A DNA stretch of 9,414 bases from Simkania negevensis (GCA_017116025.1 JAFITR010000051.1:1-9414); one strand, 5' to 3'. Positions 1 to 6,116 are shown, counted from the first letter of the stretch. The notes: generated by a model not told the origin, from the letters alone. Numbers and translations are program-made.

Positions 1-156
1 CCTGGCTTGATGACACTTTATCGTAGGCGAACTTTAGTGAAAATGTTTTTTTAAACTTTTTGGTACGGAATGTGGCCCTCCGGGCTTTAATAAAAAGGCT
101 TTGGTATTCTCTTCGCGCTTCTTCGCGATCTTCGCGTTTAAATTGGTTCGCTTCCT
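1..156. other. Non-coding stretch downstream of dapL
   Basis: No convincing gene is visible here. It is the 3' flank of the asd-dapB-dapL operon. It holds an A/T-rich part at about 40-60, a small GC hairpin (GCCC at 75-78, loop TCC, GGGC at 82-85) followed on the plus strand by TTTAATAAAAA, and a CTTCGCG repeat cluster at 111-136. The 4-bp hairpin could be a weak terminator for a plus-strand gene ending left of the window, but the stem is short. No clear terminator with a T-run for dapL is seen on the minus strand. Confidence 0.5.
111..136. repeat. Three-copy CTTCGCG short repeat with hairpin potential
   Basis: The heptamer CTTCGCG occurs at 111-117, 121-127 and 130-136, spaced by 3 and 2 bases. 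The last two copies can fold as CGCGA-TCT-TCGCG (124-136), a 5-bp stem with a 3-base loop, directly followed by TTTAAATT. The cluster sits 20 bases beyond the dapL stop codon. It resembles the short CGCGAAG-type intergenic repeats that occur in multiple copies in many bacterial genomes. That resemblance is from memory, and copy number elsewhere cannot be judged from this window. Confidence 0.55.
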
Positions 157-1374
157 TCACGAGGACAACGCGTTTTTGAGGCGTTGAGCAGCTTCGACGA
201 TCTGGTCGCGTTTACCGAAGGCGCTGAGCCGCAAAAAGCCTTCTCCTGTGGGTCCAAAGCCTGCGCCAGGGGTTGTGACCAGGTGGGCTTTGTGGAGAAG
301 CCTATCGAACAGCTCCCACGACTTTTCACCTTTGATGTCCGTCCAAAGGTAGGGGGCGTTATCTCCGCCGAAGCAGGTATACCCTGCCGATTCGATGGCG
401 TCGCGTAGGATATTGGCATTGTCTAAATAGTAGTCGCACAGTATTTGCGACTGTTGCAACCCTTCATCACTGATTGCTGCAAGCCCCCCTGCTTGTGCGA
501 TGTTTGATGCACTGTTGAAAAATGTGGAGACGATTTGAATCCAGTCTTGTTGTACAGAAGAGCCATCATCAAAATGAAGCTGCCTGGGGACAACACTCCA
601 GCCTAGTCGTACTCCTGTAAAGCCCGCAAGTTTAGAGAACGAGCTGACTTCAATAGCGACCTCTTCAGCGCCTTCCACCTCGTAGATAGATCGAGGTAGA
701 GAGGGGTCGCGTATGAACCCTGCATACGCTGCGTCAAAGATGATCAACGAACGATTTTTATGTGCGATATGGACCAGCTTTTTCAGCTGCTGGTGTGTCA
801 ATACTGCCCCTGTTGGGTTGTTAGGAGAACAGATGTAGATGAGATCTGTTCTTGGTAGCTGTTCCAAGTTGGGGCAAAAACTGTTTTCTGGCTTGCATGG
901 CATGTATACAATGGCGTCGTACTGGCCACTGTCACTATTGTACCCTTTCGTCTTGCCTGTCATCACACTCGTTGCTATGTAGACGGGGTAGGAGGGATCT
1001 TGTACGGCTAGAGTAGAGTGGCGTCCAAAGAGGATTTGCAATCGTCCCAGGTCAGGTTTTGCTCCGTCAGAGATAAAGATGTCGTCGGCTGAAATAGAGT
1101 TTTTGTACATCTTCTGAGCGATACCTTCGCGCAGCTTTTGGATGCCGATGGCTTTACCATACCCTGTATACTCTGTAGAAGAACCCAGCTGTTTTGTTTT
1201 TTTTGTCAATGCCTCTACAATGACAGCTGGAATGGGTTCTGTCGTGTCGCCTATGCCAAGGTTGATGAGGTCTGCTTTAGGATTCTTCGCTAACAATCCC
1301 TTTTTGCGAGCGCCGATCTCTACAAACAGGTAGTTTGCCTGGAGGTGTGCGATCTCAGGGTTTCTTGATACCAT
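157..1374 (-). CDS. dapL: LL-diaminopimelate aminotransferase
   Basis: This PLP enzyme transfers an amino group from glutamate to tetrahydrodipicolinate, giving LL-diaminopimelate in one step and bypassing the succinylase and acetylase routes. It acts in the cytosol and feeds peptidoglycan and lysine synthesis. The 405-residue product has the expected length for the family. Visible features are the DapL-like N-terminus with NLGIGDTTEPIP at 38-49, SPNNPTG at 183-189, D214 and Y217 of the PLP pocket (FDAAYAGF), the Schiff-base lysine K248 in SSFSKLAGFTG, GVRLGW at 254-259 and the C-terminal arginine R382 in GFLRLSAFG. The ATG start lies 20 bases inside dapB, preceded by a purine-rich AGAGAGCAGCAGAG, so it is probably translationally coupled as the last gene of the operon. 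DapL is characteristic of plants, cyanobacteria, Chlamydiae and some others. Confidence 0.97.
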   Translation of the reverse strand: MVSRNPEIAHLQANYLFVEIGARKKGLLAKNPKADLINLGIGDTTEPIPAVIVEALTKKTKQLGSSTEYTGYGKAIGIQKLREGIAQKMYKNSISADDIFISDGAKPDLGRLQILFGRHSTLAVQDPSYPVYIATSVMTGKTKGYNSDSGQYDAIVYMPCKPENSFCPNLEQLPRTDLIYICSPNNPTGAVLTHQQLKKLVHIAHKNRSLIIFDAAYAGFIRDPSLPRSIYEVEGAEEVAIEVSSFSKLAGFTGVRLGWSVVPRQLHFDDGSSVQQDWIQIVSTFFNSASNIAQAGGLAAISDEGLQQSQILCDYYLDNANILRDAIESAGYTCFGGDNAPYLWTDIKGEKSWELFDRLLHKAHLVTTPGAGFGPTGEGFLRLSAFGKRDQIVEAAQRLKNALSS

Positions 1375-2101
1375 CTCTGCTGCTCTCTATCATGTCGTTG
1401 ATGTGGAATAGACCCTTTTTGCTGCGGATCCATTTTGCTGCTTCTAATGCGCCATGAGCCCAGATGGAGCGGTCATGTGCTTGGTGTGTCAATGTGATCG
1501 TATCGTGGTCTGAGTTAAAGATGACGGTATGTGTTCCTGGAACAGCTCCGAGGCGGATGGCAGAGACGTGCAGTTCGTTAGGGGCTATTTTCTTTCCATT
1601 CAGTTCCGTGCAGATCTTCTCCTTGCGGCATATATTCTCTAACAATAGATCAGCGATAGTATGGGCGGTACCTGATGGGCTGTCAACTTTGTGGCGATGG
1701 TGTGTTTCCGTTACCGCAACATCGTAGTGGTTGAAGCCATCGATCAGTTGCGCTGCTTTGGCAACAATCTGCATAAAGAGGTTGATTCCCATGGCAAAAT
1801 TTTGTGCATAGATGATGCCCAAGTTGTGCTTTGTCACTAGCGCTTGGATGTGATCGATGTCGCTATACCAGCCCGTTGTTCCGACGACAGCAGGTTTCTG
1901 CAAGAGTAGAGCCTTTTCCATGTTGCCGACCAGAGCGTCGGGGTGACTAAAGTCGATACATACGTCGGCAGCTTCTACTGCTTCCCATTCAGCTTTTGTA
2001 GCGTTAGAGCGAATGCGGGCGACAACCTCTATACCCATGTCGGGGGCTTTTTTTTCGATCGCTTGCCCCATCTTACCATATCCGAGCAATGCAACTTTCA
2101 T
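1355..2101 (-). CDS. dapB: 4-hydroxy-tetrahydrodipicolinate reductase
   Basis: This enzyme reduces the dapA product to tetrahydrodipicolinate with NAD(P)H, supplying the substrate of the DapL encoded next. The 248-residue product shows the nucleotide-binding GYGKMG at 7-12, VGTTGW at 73-78, and the catalytic and substrate-binding signature from ETHHRHK to SPSGTA (132-146) with H134, H135 and K138. A second conserved block, RLGAVPGTH, spans 183-191. Its length is slightly short of the 265-275 residues of the E. coli type, as in other compact DapB proteins. The start ATG overlaps the asd stop as ATGA (2098-2101), and a purine-rich AGAGAGAA precedes it within asd. The 3' end overlaps dapL by 20 bases. 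These overlaps argue for a single transcript and coupled translation. Confidence 0.97.
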   Translation of the reverse strand: MKVALLGYGKMGQAIEKKAPDMGIEVVARIRSNATKAEWEAVEAADVCIDFSHPDALVGNMEKALLLQKPAVVGTTGWYSDIDHIQALVTKHNLGIIYAQNFAMGINLFMQIVAKAAQLIDGFNHYDVAVTETHHRHKVDSPSGTAHTIADLLLENICRKEKICTELNGKKIAPNELHVSAIRLGAVPGTHTVIFNSDHDTITLTHQAHDRSIWAHGALEAAKWIRSKKGLFHINDMIESSRDGIKKP

Positions 2102-3120
2102 ACTCTATTCTCTCTGGAAGAATTGTACTGGAGTGTTGCCTCCATGTTTCGTACAGATGCTCCTGCTGCCCCCCTGGCGAGGTTATTCCCCATGGCGATG
2201 AGGCCGATGATATTATCCCTGGCCCCCTGTTTGATGCGGCCAATATGAACGCTTTGGTCATACGGGCCGATATCTCGTGCAGGTTGAGGACGGGCAACTT
2301 CATGATACAATCGGTAGAGACCGGGCCAGGATTGGTTGCGACTCAGGTAGATGTCGTTAATATCGTGCATGTTGACACTGCTGGCAAAGTGAATATGTAA
2401 TGCGACAGTATGGCCGTGCAATATTGGAACCCTGTGGACGTGTACTGTGATGCCAAATGAGGCGGGTTGTGTTTGTGTTCCTAAAATTTTTAGCGTCTCC
2501 GTTATGATCTTTTCCTCTTCGCCAGCGATATGTGGGATGATGTTGCCCATGATATCAATGCTGTCAATGCTTGGATAGCCAGCACCACTGATCGCCTGCA
2601 TGGTGACGACACTAACATGTTCGATTGCTCCTAACTCCATCAGTGGCTCTAAAGCGAGTGCGATGAAGGCGACCATGCAATTGGAGTTTGTGATGATCTT
2701 GCCCGGTGTCTTTTGACGTTCCAGCAATGAGAGATGGTCGATGTTTATTTCAGGAATGAGAATAGGCACGTCTTGATGCATTCTAAAAGCAGAAGCGTTT
2801 GTAAAAACGAACGAACCTTGAGAGGCAAGAGCAGGTTCTACTTCTTGTGCAACTGATGCAGGAAGAGCTGATATGACATACCTGTTATTAACCTCTTTGA
2901 TCGGCTTAAGTTTTAGCGTGCAAACAGATTTAGGGATGTCGCCTGGCTCACGCCAGCAAACAGACTCTTCAAATGTCTGGCCTGCACGCTGGTCCGATGC
3001 CGCTATTTCTGCAACGTAAAACTCTGGGTGGTGATCGATCATCGCAATCGCTTTTTGCCCCACTAACCCCGTCGCTCCCACCACAGCTAATGGTATCTTT
3101 TCCTGCTCAAACATCTTCAT
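2098..3120 (-). CDS. asd: Aspartate-semialdehyde dehydrogenase
   Basis: The enzyme reduces aspartyl-4-phosphate to aspartate-semialdehyde with NADPH, the branch point to diaminopimelate/lysine and to threonine/methionine. The 340-residue product has the Rossmann motif GATGLVG at 15-21, the catalytic cysteine C148 in TNSNCMV, SGAGYPS at 178-184, acidic substrate-binding residues around GEEEK (200-204), and the R230 and H237 pair in HRVPILHGH, spaced seven residues apart as in the E. coli enzyme. It is the first gene of the operon. AGGGA lies 5 to 9 bases before the ATG at 3120; a second ATG at codon 3 (3114) is a less likely start. The 5' leader contains a hairpin (3141-3157). lysC, which makes its substrate, is not adjacent: the next gene upstream is divergent. 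Confidence 0.96.
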   Translation of the reverse strand: MKMFEQEKIPLAVVGATGLVGQKAIAMIDHHPEFYVAEIAASDQRAGQTFEESVCWREPGDIPKSVCTLKLKPIKEVNNRYVISALPASVAQEVEPALASQGSFVFTNASAFRMHQDVPILIPEINIDHLSLLERQKTPGKIITNSNCMVAFIALALEPLMELGAIEHVSVVTMQAISGAGYPSIDSIDIMGNIIPHIAGEEEKIITETLKILGTQTQPASFGITVHVHRVPILHGHTVALHIHFASSVNMHDINDIYLSRNQSWPGLYRLYHEVARPQPARDIGPYDQSVHIGRIKQGARDNIIGLIAMGNNLARGAAGASVRNMEATLQYNSSRENRV

Positions 3121-3140
3121 TTAGTCCCTAGTTGCCTACA

Positions 3141-3165
3141 CGGCCTTCGGTCGGCTTTTTATCGA
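3141..3165. other. GC-rich hairpin plus T-run in the divergent intergenic region
   Basis: CGGCC (3141-3145), loop TTC and GGTCG (3149-3153) form a 5-bp stem with one G-T pair. A run of five T lies 3 bases further on the plus strand (3156-3160). Read on the plus strand it looks like a weak intrinsic terminator with no plus-strand gene before it. Read on the minus strand it is a hairpin in the asd leader, 21 bases before the start codon. It could limit antisense transcription toward the 3285 gene or affect asd expression. No known riboswitch is recognised. Confidence 0.3.
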
Positions 3166-3226
3166 ATACTTTTCGTTGAGTACCTACTGTGTCACAAGAG
3201 CCTTTTTTTTGGAATTGCTGTTCTTC

Positions 3227-3256
3227 TTGCATTGTCACTCTTTTTTGTGATAAAAT
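3227..3256 (+). promoter_or_regulatory. Candidate sigma70-type promoter for the 3285 gene
   Basis: TTGCAT (3227-3232) and TAAAAT (3251-3256) are separated by 18 bases. An overlapping alternative is TTGTCA (3232-3237) with TAAACT (3256-3261), also at 18 bases. Either would start transcription about 15 to 20 bases before the gene. The intervening sequence is T-rich. It is the only good promoter seen upstream of the 3285-4854 block. Confidence 0.45.
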
Positions 3257-3284
3257 AAACTTGTTAAAAGAGGAGGAAAGTAAG

Positions 3285-3593
3285 ATGGGATCAGATTTAG
3301 GTGGTGTAGGGCCTGTTTCGCAACCTCTTGATGATGAAGCAAGTAACTTCAGCAAAAAAGTGTCGGTATCACAAAAAGCGGGACAACCCTATATGAATAC
3401 ATATGGTAGTAAACCTTCTGCTTCTTCTGAAAACATGGAGGATGGACGGATTTCTCCCAATGCATCGATAGGGGAGTTAAATAGAAAATACCCAAAAATG
3501 TATCATGTCTTGATGGAAACAGTAGCTCTACAGGCGGTTCAGCAGACGCATCAATTCTTTCAACAGATGAAGCAAGATGAAAAAGGTGCATAA
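3285..3593 (+). CDS. Small polar protein of unknown function, candidate type III secreted protein
   Basis: I do not recognise a known domain in this 102-residue protein. The start is set by a strong AGGAGG at 3271-3276, 8 bases before the ATG; the frame is open further upstream, but no comparable ribosome site is seen there. Residues 1-60 are rich in Ser, Gly, Asn, Pro and charged residues and look disordered. Residues 61-97 (from SIGELNRKYP) look like amphipathic helix rich in Gln. There is no signal peptide or membrane segment. It leads a block with a 97-residue gene, rluD and a KH gene. From memory that order matches C. trachomatis CT656-CT659, and CT656 has been reported as a type III secretion substrate. 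The equivalence is inferred from position and size, not from alignment. Confidence 0.75.
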   Translation: MGSDLGGVGPVSQPLDDEASNFSKKVSVSQKAGQPYMNTYGSKPSASSENMEDGRISPNASIGELNRKYPKMYHVLMETVALQAVQQTHQFFQQMKQDEKGA

Positions 3594-3602
3594 ACAGCAG
3601 TA

Positions 3603-3896
3603 ATGATTAAGACTCGGCTTTTTATTGGCGTGCGCGTCACTTCTAACATCCAAAAAGCGTTTGATGGTGCTAACCCCCACAGTATTAAAATGTTCATCAA
3701 TAACGGAAACGATTATTTGCACGAATATTCTCTGGAAAAGAACCGCTATGTTGGCAAGTTCCTCGGTGCGATCATTCCCTTGGCCAAGCTGGACGATTTG
3801 TCGGCCAATATCGCCAGCCTTCTTAGACATGTTGCCCCTCTCCTAAAAAAAGAAAAATTCAACTTTGTAGCACTTCCTTTGGTAGAACATGAATAA
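3603..3896 (+). CDS. Small conserved-position protein of unknown function
   Basis: This 97-residue protein starts 9 bases after the stop of the preceding gene and ends 8 bases inside rluD. Such packing supports a real co-transcribed gene although no good ribosome site precedes the ATG, so it may depend on coupling. The N-terminus (TRLFIGVRVTSNIQKAF, residues 4-20) suggests a beta strand followed by a helix. The middle has YVGKFLGAIIPLAKL (49-63), and the C-terminal half looks helical and basic before the final ALPLVEHE. No signal peptide is visible and no family is recognised. By position it would correspond to the small gene before the RluD homologue in Chlamydia (CT657 from memory). A role in RNA modification or translation is possible from its neighbours only. 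Confidence 0.7.
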   Translation: MIKTRLFIGVRVTSNIQKAFDGANPHSIKMFINNGNDYLHEYSLEKNRYVGKFLGAIIPLAKLDDLSANIASLLRHVAPLLKKEKFNFVALPLVEHE

Positions 3897-4854
3897 CCAT
3901 GCTTCTTCAGGAAAGAAGATCTCTTTGGTTGTGGACGAGGAAGGAGAGAATGTAAGGATAGACAGCTGGCTGGCTAGCCGCTTCCCTGATCAGTCGCGTA
4001 CGTATTTTCAGTATCTGATCGAACACGGTCATGTTTTGTGCAATGGTGAGGGAGTTAAGAAACGTATAAAGGTTATGTCTGGCGATCTCATCGAAGCGCA
4101 TCTGTTGCCTACTGTTGATATTGCCCTCGAACCAGAAAACATCGCCTTTACGATAGTCTACGAAGATGACGATATCATCGTCGTCGATAAACCTTCGGGG
4201 TTGATTGTCCACCCTGCTCCAGGTCATTGGACAGGGACCTTTGTCAATGGTTTACTCTATCACTGTAAAAACTTGCCAGAAGGGGATGATCTGTTGCGCC
4301 CAGGTATTGTTCATCGTCTAGACAAAGGAACCTCCGGTGTGATGGTTGCTGCTAAGACGTATGAAGCGCGACAGAACCTTGTGGATCAGTTTACTGCACG
4401 TAAAGTAGGCAAAGAGTATCTGGCGATTACCGTAGGTAAACCGTCAGAAGAACATGTCGATCACGCCATCAAAAGACATCCTTATCGACCTCATTTGCGA
4501 ATCCTTACTGAAGAAGGTGATGTTGGTAAAGATGCCTCGACCTTCTTTGAGGTCCTCGCCTATTCGGAACAGCTTGCTCTTGTTCGTGCCAAGCCGATAA
4601 CAGGGCGTACACACCAGATACGCCTACACCTGAAAGGACAGGGCACGCCCATCCTCGGTGATGCCTTCTACGGCAGTGAAAAAGCCAACAATCGCTTCGA
4701 TGCCCCACGTCTATGCCTCCACGCTTATAAACTTTCCTTCTATCACCCTACGACACAAGAAAAAGTGACTTTTTGTGCAGAACTCCCTGACGATATGTAC
4801 AACATCATCCGCCAGATAAACCCAGATTATTTAGCTGCGGAGAGAACCAGCTAA
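3889..4854 (+). CDS. rluD: RluD-family 23S rRNA pseudouridine synthase
   Basis: The 321-residue protein belongs to the RluA/RluC/RluD family, which isomerises specific uridines of 23S rRNA (for RluD, positions in helix 69) to pseudouridine. An N-terminal S4 RNA-binding domain spans about residues 22-75. The catalytic domain starts near EDDDIIVVDKPSGLIVHP (92-109) and contains the signature HRLDKGTSG at 142-150 with the catalytic aspartate D145, and the conserved GRTHQIRLHLKG at 239-250. Length and domain order fit RluD better than RluA, which lacks S4; RluC cannot be excluded by sequence reading alone. The start overlaps the end of the 97-residue gene by 8 bases. From memory the Chlamydia homologue is annotated sfhB. 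Confidence 0.95.
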   Translation: MNNHASSGKKISLVVDEEGENVRIDSWLASRFPDQSRTYFQYLIEHGHVLCNGEGVKKRIKVMSGDLIEAHLLPTVDIALEPENIAFTIVYEDDDIIVVDKPSGLIVHPAPGHWTGTFVNGLLYHCKNLPEGDDLLRPGIVHRLDKGTSGVMVAAKTYEARQNLVDQFTARKVGKEYLAITVGKPSEEHVDHAIKRHPYRPHLRILTEEGDVGKDASTFFEVLAYSEQLALVRAKPITGRTHQIRLHLKGQGTPILGDAFYGSEKANNRFDAPRLCLHAYKLSFYHPTTQEKVTFCAELPDDMYNIIRQINPDYLAAERTS

Positions 4855-4871
4855 ATTACCGGTCCAGGCAA

Positions 4872-4904
4872 CGAATTCGCTGGATAGTTATTCGAGGCTT
4901 TTTT
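4872..4904 (+). terminator. Weak terminator-like hairpin after rluD
   Basis: CGAAT (4872-4876) can pair with ATTCG (4890-4894), with six T at 4899-4904, 18 bases after the rluD stop. The stem is only 5 bp with a 13-base loop. It competes with another 5-bp stem, TCCAG (4863-4867) with CTGGA (4880-4884). It is placed where a terminator is expected, but it is weak by sequence. Confidence 0.25.
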
Positions 4905-4944
4905 ATGATTGCTGGAGAGGAAATTTTGATTAGCGAACGTTTTA

Positions 4945-4974
4945 TTGTTAAAAACTCCTGAACACACTTGTGAT
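4945..4974 (+). promoter_or_regulatory. Candidate promoter for the KH-domain gene
   Basis: TTGTTA (4945-4950) and TGTGAT (4969-4974) are 18 bases apart and end 17 bases before the ATG at 4992. The -10 match is only four of six. Together with the 137-base gap and possible terminator after rluD it suggests the KH gene may have its own transcript. The ribosome site is weak (TAGG at 4981-4984). Confidence 0.25.
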
Positions 4975-4991
4975 AACTAATAGGTTGAAAT

Positions 4992-5303
4992 ATGAAAGAC
5001 TTTGTTGCTTATATAGTAAAAAATTTGGTCGATAACCCTGATAAAGTACGGATTAATGAAGTTGGCGGTACTCATACACTGATTATTGAACTTGCTGTTG
5101 AGAAGTCCGATATTGGAAAGATCATTGGCAAAAAAGGTAAAACGATCAATGCGATCCGCACTTTGCTCATGTCTGTAGCAAGTCGCAACGGAATCCGTGT
5201 GAACCTTGAAATTATTGAAGAAGACGAAGAAAAAGAAGAAGTGGCAGTAAGAGAAGAAGTAGTAAAAGAAGAAGAAGCAGTAAAAGAAGAGGCTGGGGAG
5301 TAA
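4992..5303 (+). CDS. khpA: KhpA-like KH-domain RNA-binding protein with acidic tail
   Basis: Residues 1-75 match the small single-KH family known as YlqC/KhpA (UPF0109): an N-terminal helix FVAYIVKNLVDNP, a VEKSDIGKIIGKKGKTI segment at 37-52 with the RNA-binding GKKG loop at 46-49, then helix NAIRTLLMSVASRNG. KhpA proteins are cytosolic RNA binders, in some Gram-positives partnered with KhpB. The family is usually about 75-80 residues. Here the frame continues for about 28 residues of Glu, Lys, Val and Ala in an imperfect EEV/KEE repeat (76-103). At DNA level this is a nearly pure purine tract (5213-5300). The gene follows rluD, a pairing recalled from Chlamydia (CT658-CT659), and faces a tRNA-Arg gene 5 bases downstream. 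The gene symbol rests on family likeness. Confidence 0.9.
   Translation: MKDFVAYIVKNLVDNPDKVRINEVGGTHTLIIELAVEKSDIGKIIGKKGKTINAIRTLLMSVASRNGIRVNLEIIEEDEEKEEVAVREEVVKEEEAVKEEAGE
5213..5300 (+). repeat. Purine-rich low-complexity tract encoding the acidic tail
   Basis: The 3' end of the KH gene is a degenerate GAAGAA/GTA repeat: segments such as AGAAGAAGTAGTAAAAGAAG recur with small changes. It encodes runs of Glu with Lys and Val. Such tracts can change length by replication slippage. On the opposite strand it gives a pyrimidine-rich run immediately downstream of the tRNA-Arg gene. Confidence 0.6.
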
Positions 5304-5308
5304 GAAGA

Positions 5309-5381
5309 CGGACTGGGTAGGAATCGAACCTACGACCTCCCGCTTAGAAGGCGGATGCTCTATCCCCTGAGCTACCAGTCC
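5309..5381 (-). tRNA. tRNA-Arg (anticodon UCU)
   Basis: The minus strand folds into a complete cloverleaf. The acceptor stem is GGACTGG with CCAGTCC (7 bp). The D stem is GCTC with GAGC, enclosing an 8-base loop AGGGGATA. The anticodon stem is TCCGC with GCGGG around loop CTTCTAA, giving anticodon TCT, which reads AGA/AGG. The variable loop is AGGTC, and the T arm is GTAGG-TTCGATT-CCTAC. The discriminator base is G at 5309. CCA is not encoded (the next bases are TCT), so it must be added by the nucleotidyltransferase. The gene is 73 bases long, transcribed toward the KH gene from its own promoter at 5396-5425. Confidence 0.97.
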
Positions 5382-5395
5382 GTAGAAAGCATGCC

Positions 5396-5425
5396 ATTGT
5401 ACTTGGATGTCAGCTTAAAATGCAA
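5396..5425 (-). promoter_or_regulatory. Promoter of tRNA-Arg
   Basis: On the minus strand TTGCAT (5425-5420) and TACAAT (5401-5396, five of six matches to TATAAT) are separated by 18 bases. The -10 box ends 14 bases before the tRNA 5' end, so the transcript would start about 7 bases before the mature tRNA, typical for a stable RNA promoter. It lies within the longest possible folK frame. The same -35 hexamer and spacing occur in the candidate promoter of the 3285 gene. Confidence 0.65.
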
Positions 5426-5501
5426 AGAGGCAGAGCAATTTCCGCCAAAAATCGAACAACTATTTACAGATAAGCGGGTGATGAATAGTTGCGCGAAGAA
5501 A

Positions 5502-6038
5502 ATGCGAAGGGTGGCGGGAATTGCTGAAAGAGGTAGAGAAGAAGTTTTTATTGGATTGGGAGGGAACATTGGGAATACTGCCGAGATATTCAAGGCAGTG
5601 ATTGCGGAGCTTAAGCTTTCTTCTGCCTTGGACCACTTTGAATGCTCTTCTCTATACGAGACAACGCCTGTAGAGACAGAGATTCCTCAGCGTAACTACC
5701 TTAACATGGTCTGTCGCTTTTTTACGGATGTAGAGCTGTGTGTGCTAAAACTTTTTTTTCGTGAGATAGAGGCGCGTCACGGCAAAAAACCTAAGGCTAA
5801 GACAGCGCCTCGGGTGATTGATATTGATCTTCTTCTTTACGGACGGAGGTCGTACCAGACTCCTGATCTTGTCGTTCCACATCCTCGTTGGCAAGAGCGG
5901 CTTTTTGTCCTCATCCCTTTGTACGATATAGCAGAGCATATTGAAGTTGAACGTGATGGGACGGTCGAACGTTTCTCCCTTTCCACCCTCATCGCTACTG
6001 CCCAACAAAAAGACAACGCCAAGGTGCGGAGGGTTTAG
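5502..6038 (+). CDS. folK: 2-amino-4-hydroxy-6-hydroxymethyldihydropteridine pyrophosphokinase (HPPK)
   Basis: The enzyme transfers pyrophosphate from ATP to 6-hydroxymethyl-7,8-dihydropterin, the step before dihydropteroate synthase in folate synthesis. From the ATG at 5502 the product has 178 residues, near the usual 160. Visible motifs are FIGLGGNIGN at 16-25, YETTPVE at 52-58, NYLNMVCRF at 66-74, the HPPK signature KTAPRVIDIDLLL at 100-112 with the Mg-binding D107 and D109, and PHPRWQERLFVLIPL at 126-140. The frame is open back past the tRNA gene, with other ATGs at 5391 and 5481. I prefer 5502 because the tRNA promoter occupies the 5' part and because HPPK proteins start only a few residues before the FIGLG strand. 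No start has a strong ribosome site. It is stand-alone here, whereas Chlamydiaceae have, from memory, a FolK-FolP fusion. Confidence 0.92.
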   Translation: MRRVAGIAERGREEVFIGLGGNIGNTAEIFKAVIAELKLSSALDHFECSSLYETTPVETEIPQRNYLNMVCRFFTDVELCVLKLFFREIEARHGKKPKAKTAPRVIDIDLLLYGRRSYQTPDLVVPHPRWQERLFVLIPLYDIAEHIEVERDGTVERFSLSTLIATAQQKDNAKVRRV

Positions 6039-6041
6039 TTC

Positions 6042-6077
6042 TTGAAAAAAATGGAAATACTCAGCTAGAACTATACT
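6042..6077 (+). promoter_or_regulatory. Possible promoter elements before hppA
   Basis: The 78-base gap between folK and hppA contains TTGAAA (6042-6047), TAGAAC (6066-6071, 18-base spacing) and TATACT (6072-6077, five of six -10 matches but 24 bases from TTGAAA). No single pair is ideal, so a separate hppA promoter is plausible but not firm. AAAGGG at 6101-6106, 10 bases before the ATG, is the likely ribosome site. Confidence 0.25.
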
Positions 6078-6116
6078 CTTTTCGAAAATTACAAAGCAAA
6101 AAAGGGTCTATTTCCG

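Noticed and set aside
3603..3665. N-terminal TRLFIGV of the 97-residue protein looks like the start of 2'-5' RNA ligases (ThpR).
   Set aside because: The protein is about half the needed length and lacks the paired H-x-T/S-x motifs, so the likeness is superficial.
4905..4961. An 18-codon open frame beginning ATG ATT GCT GGA after rluD, with TTTTTT just before it.
   Set aside because: Very short, no ribosome site, and it lies between a possible terminator and the KH promoter; nothing supports translation.
4861..4991. The gap before the KH gene considered as a riboswitch or small RNA.
   Set aside because: Only two weak, mutually exclusive 5-bp stems are visible, with no known riboswitch core.
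5213..5300. Repetitive GAAGAA region considered as a CRISPR or tandem repeat array.
   Set aside because: Units are only a few bases, irregular and in frame with an acidic protein tail; there are no spacers.
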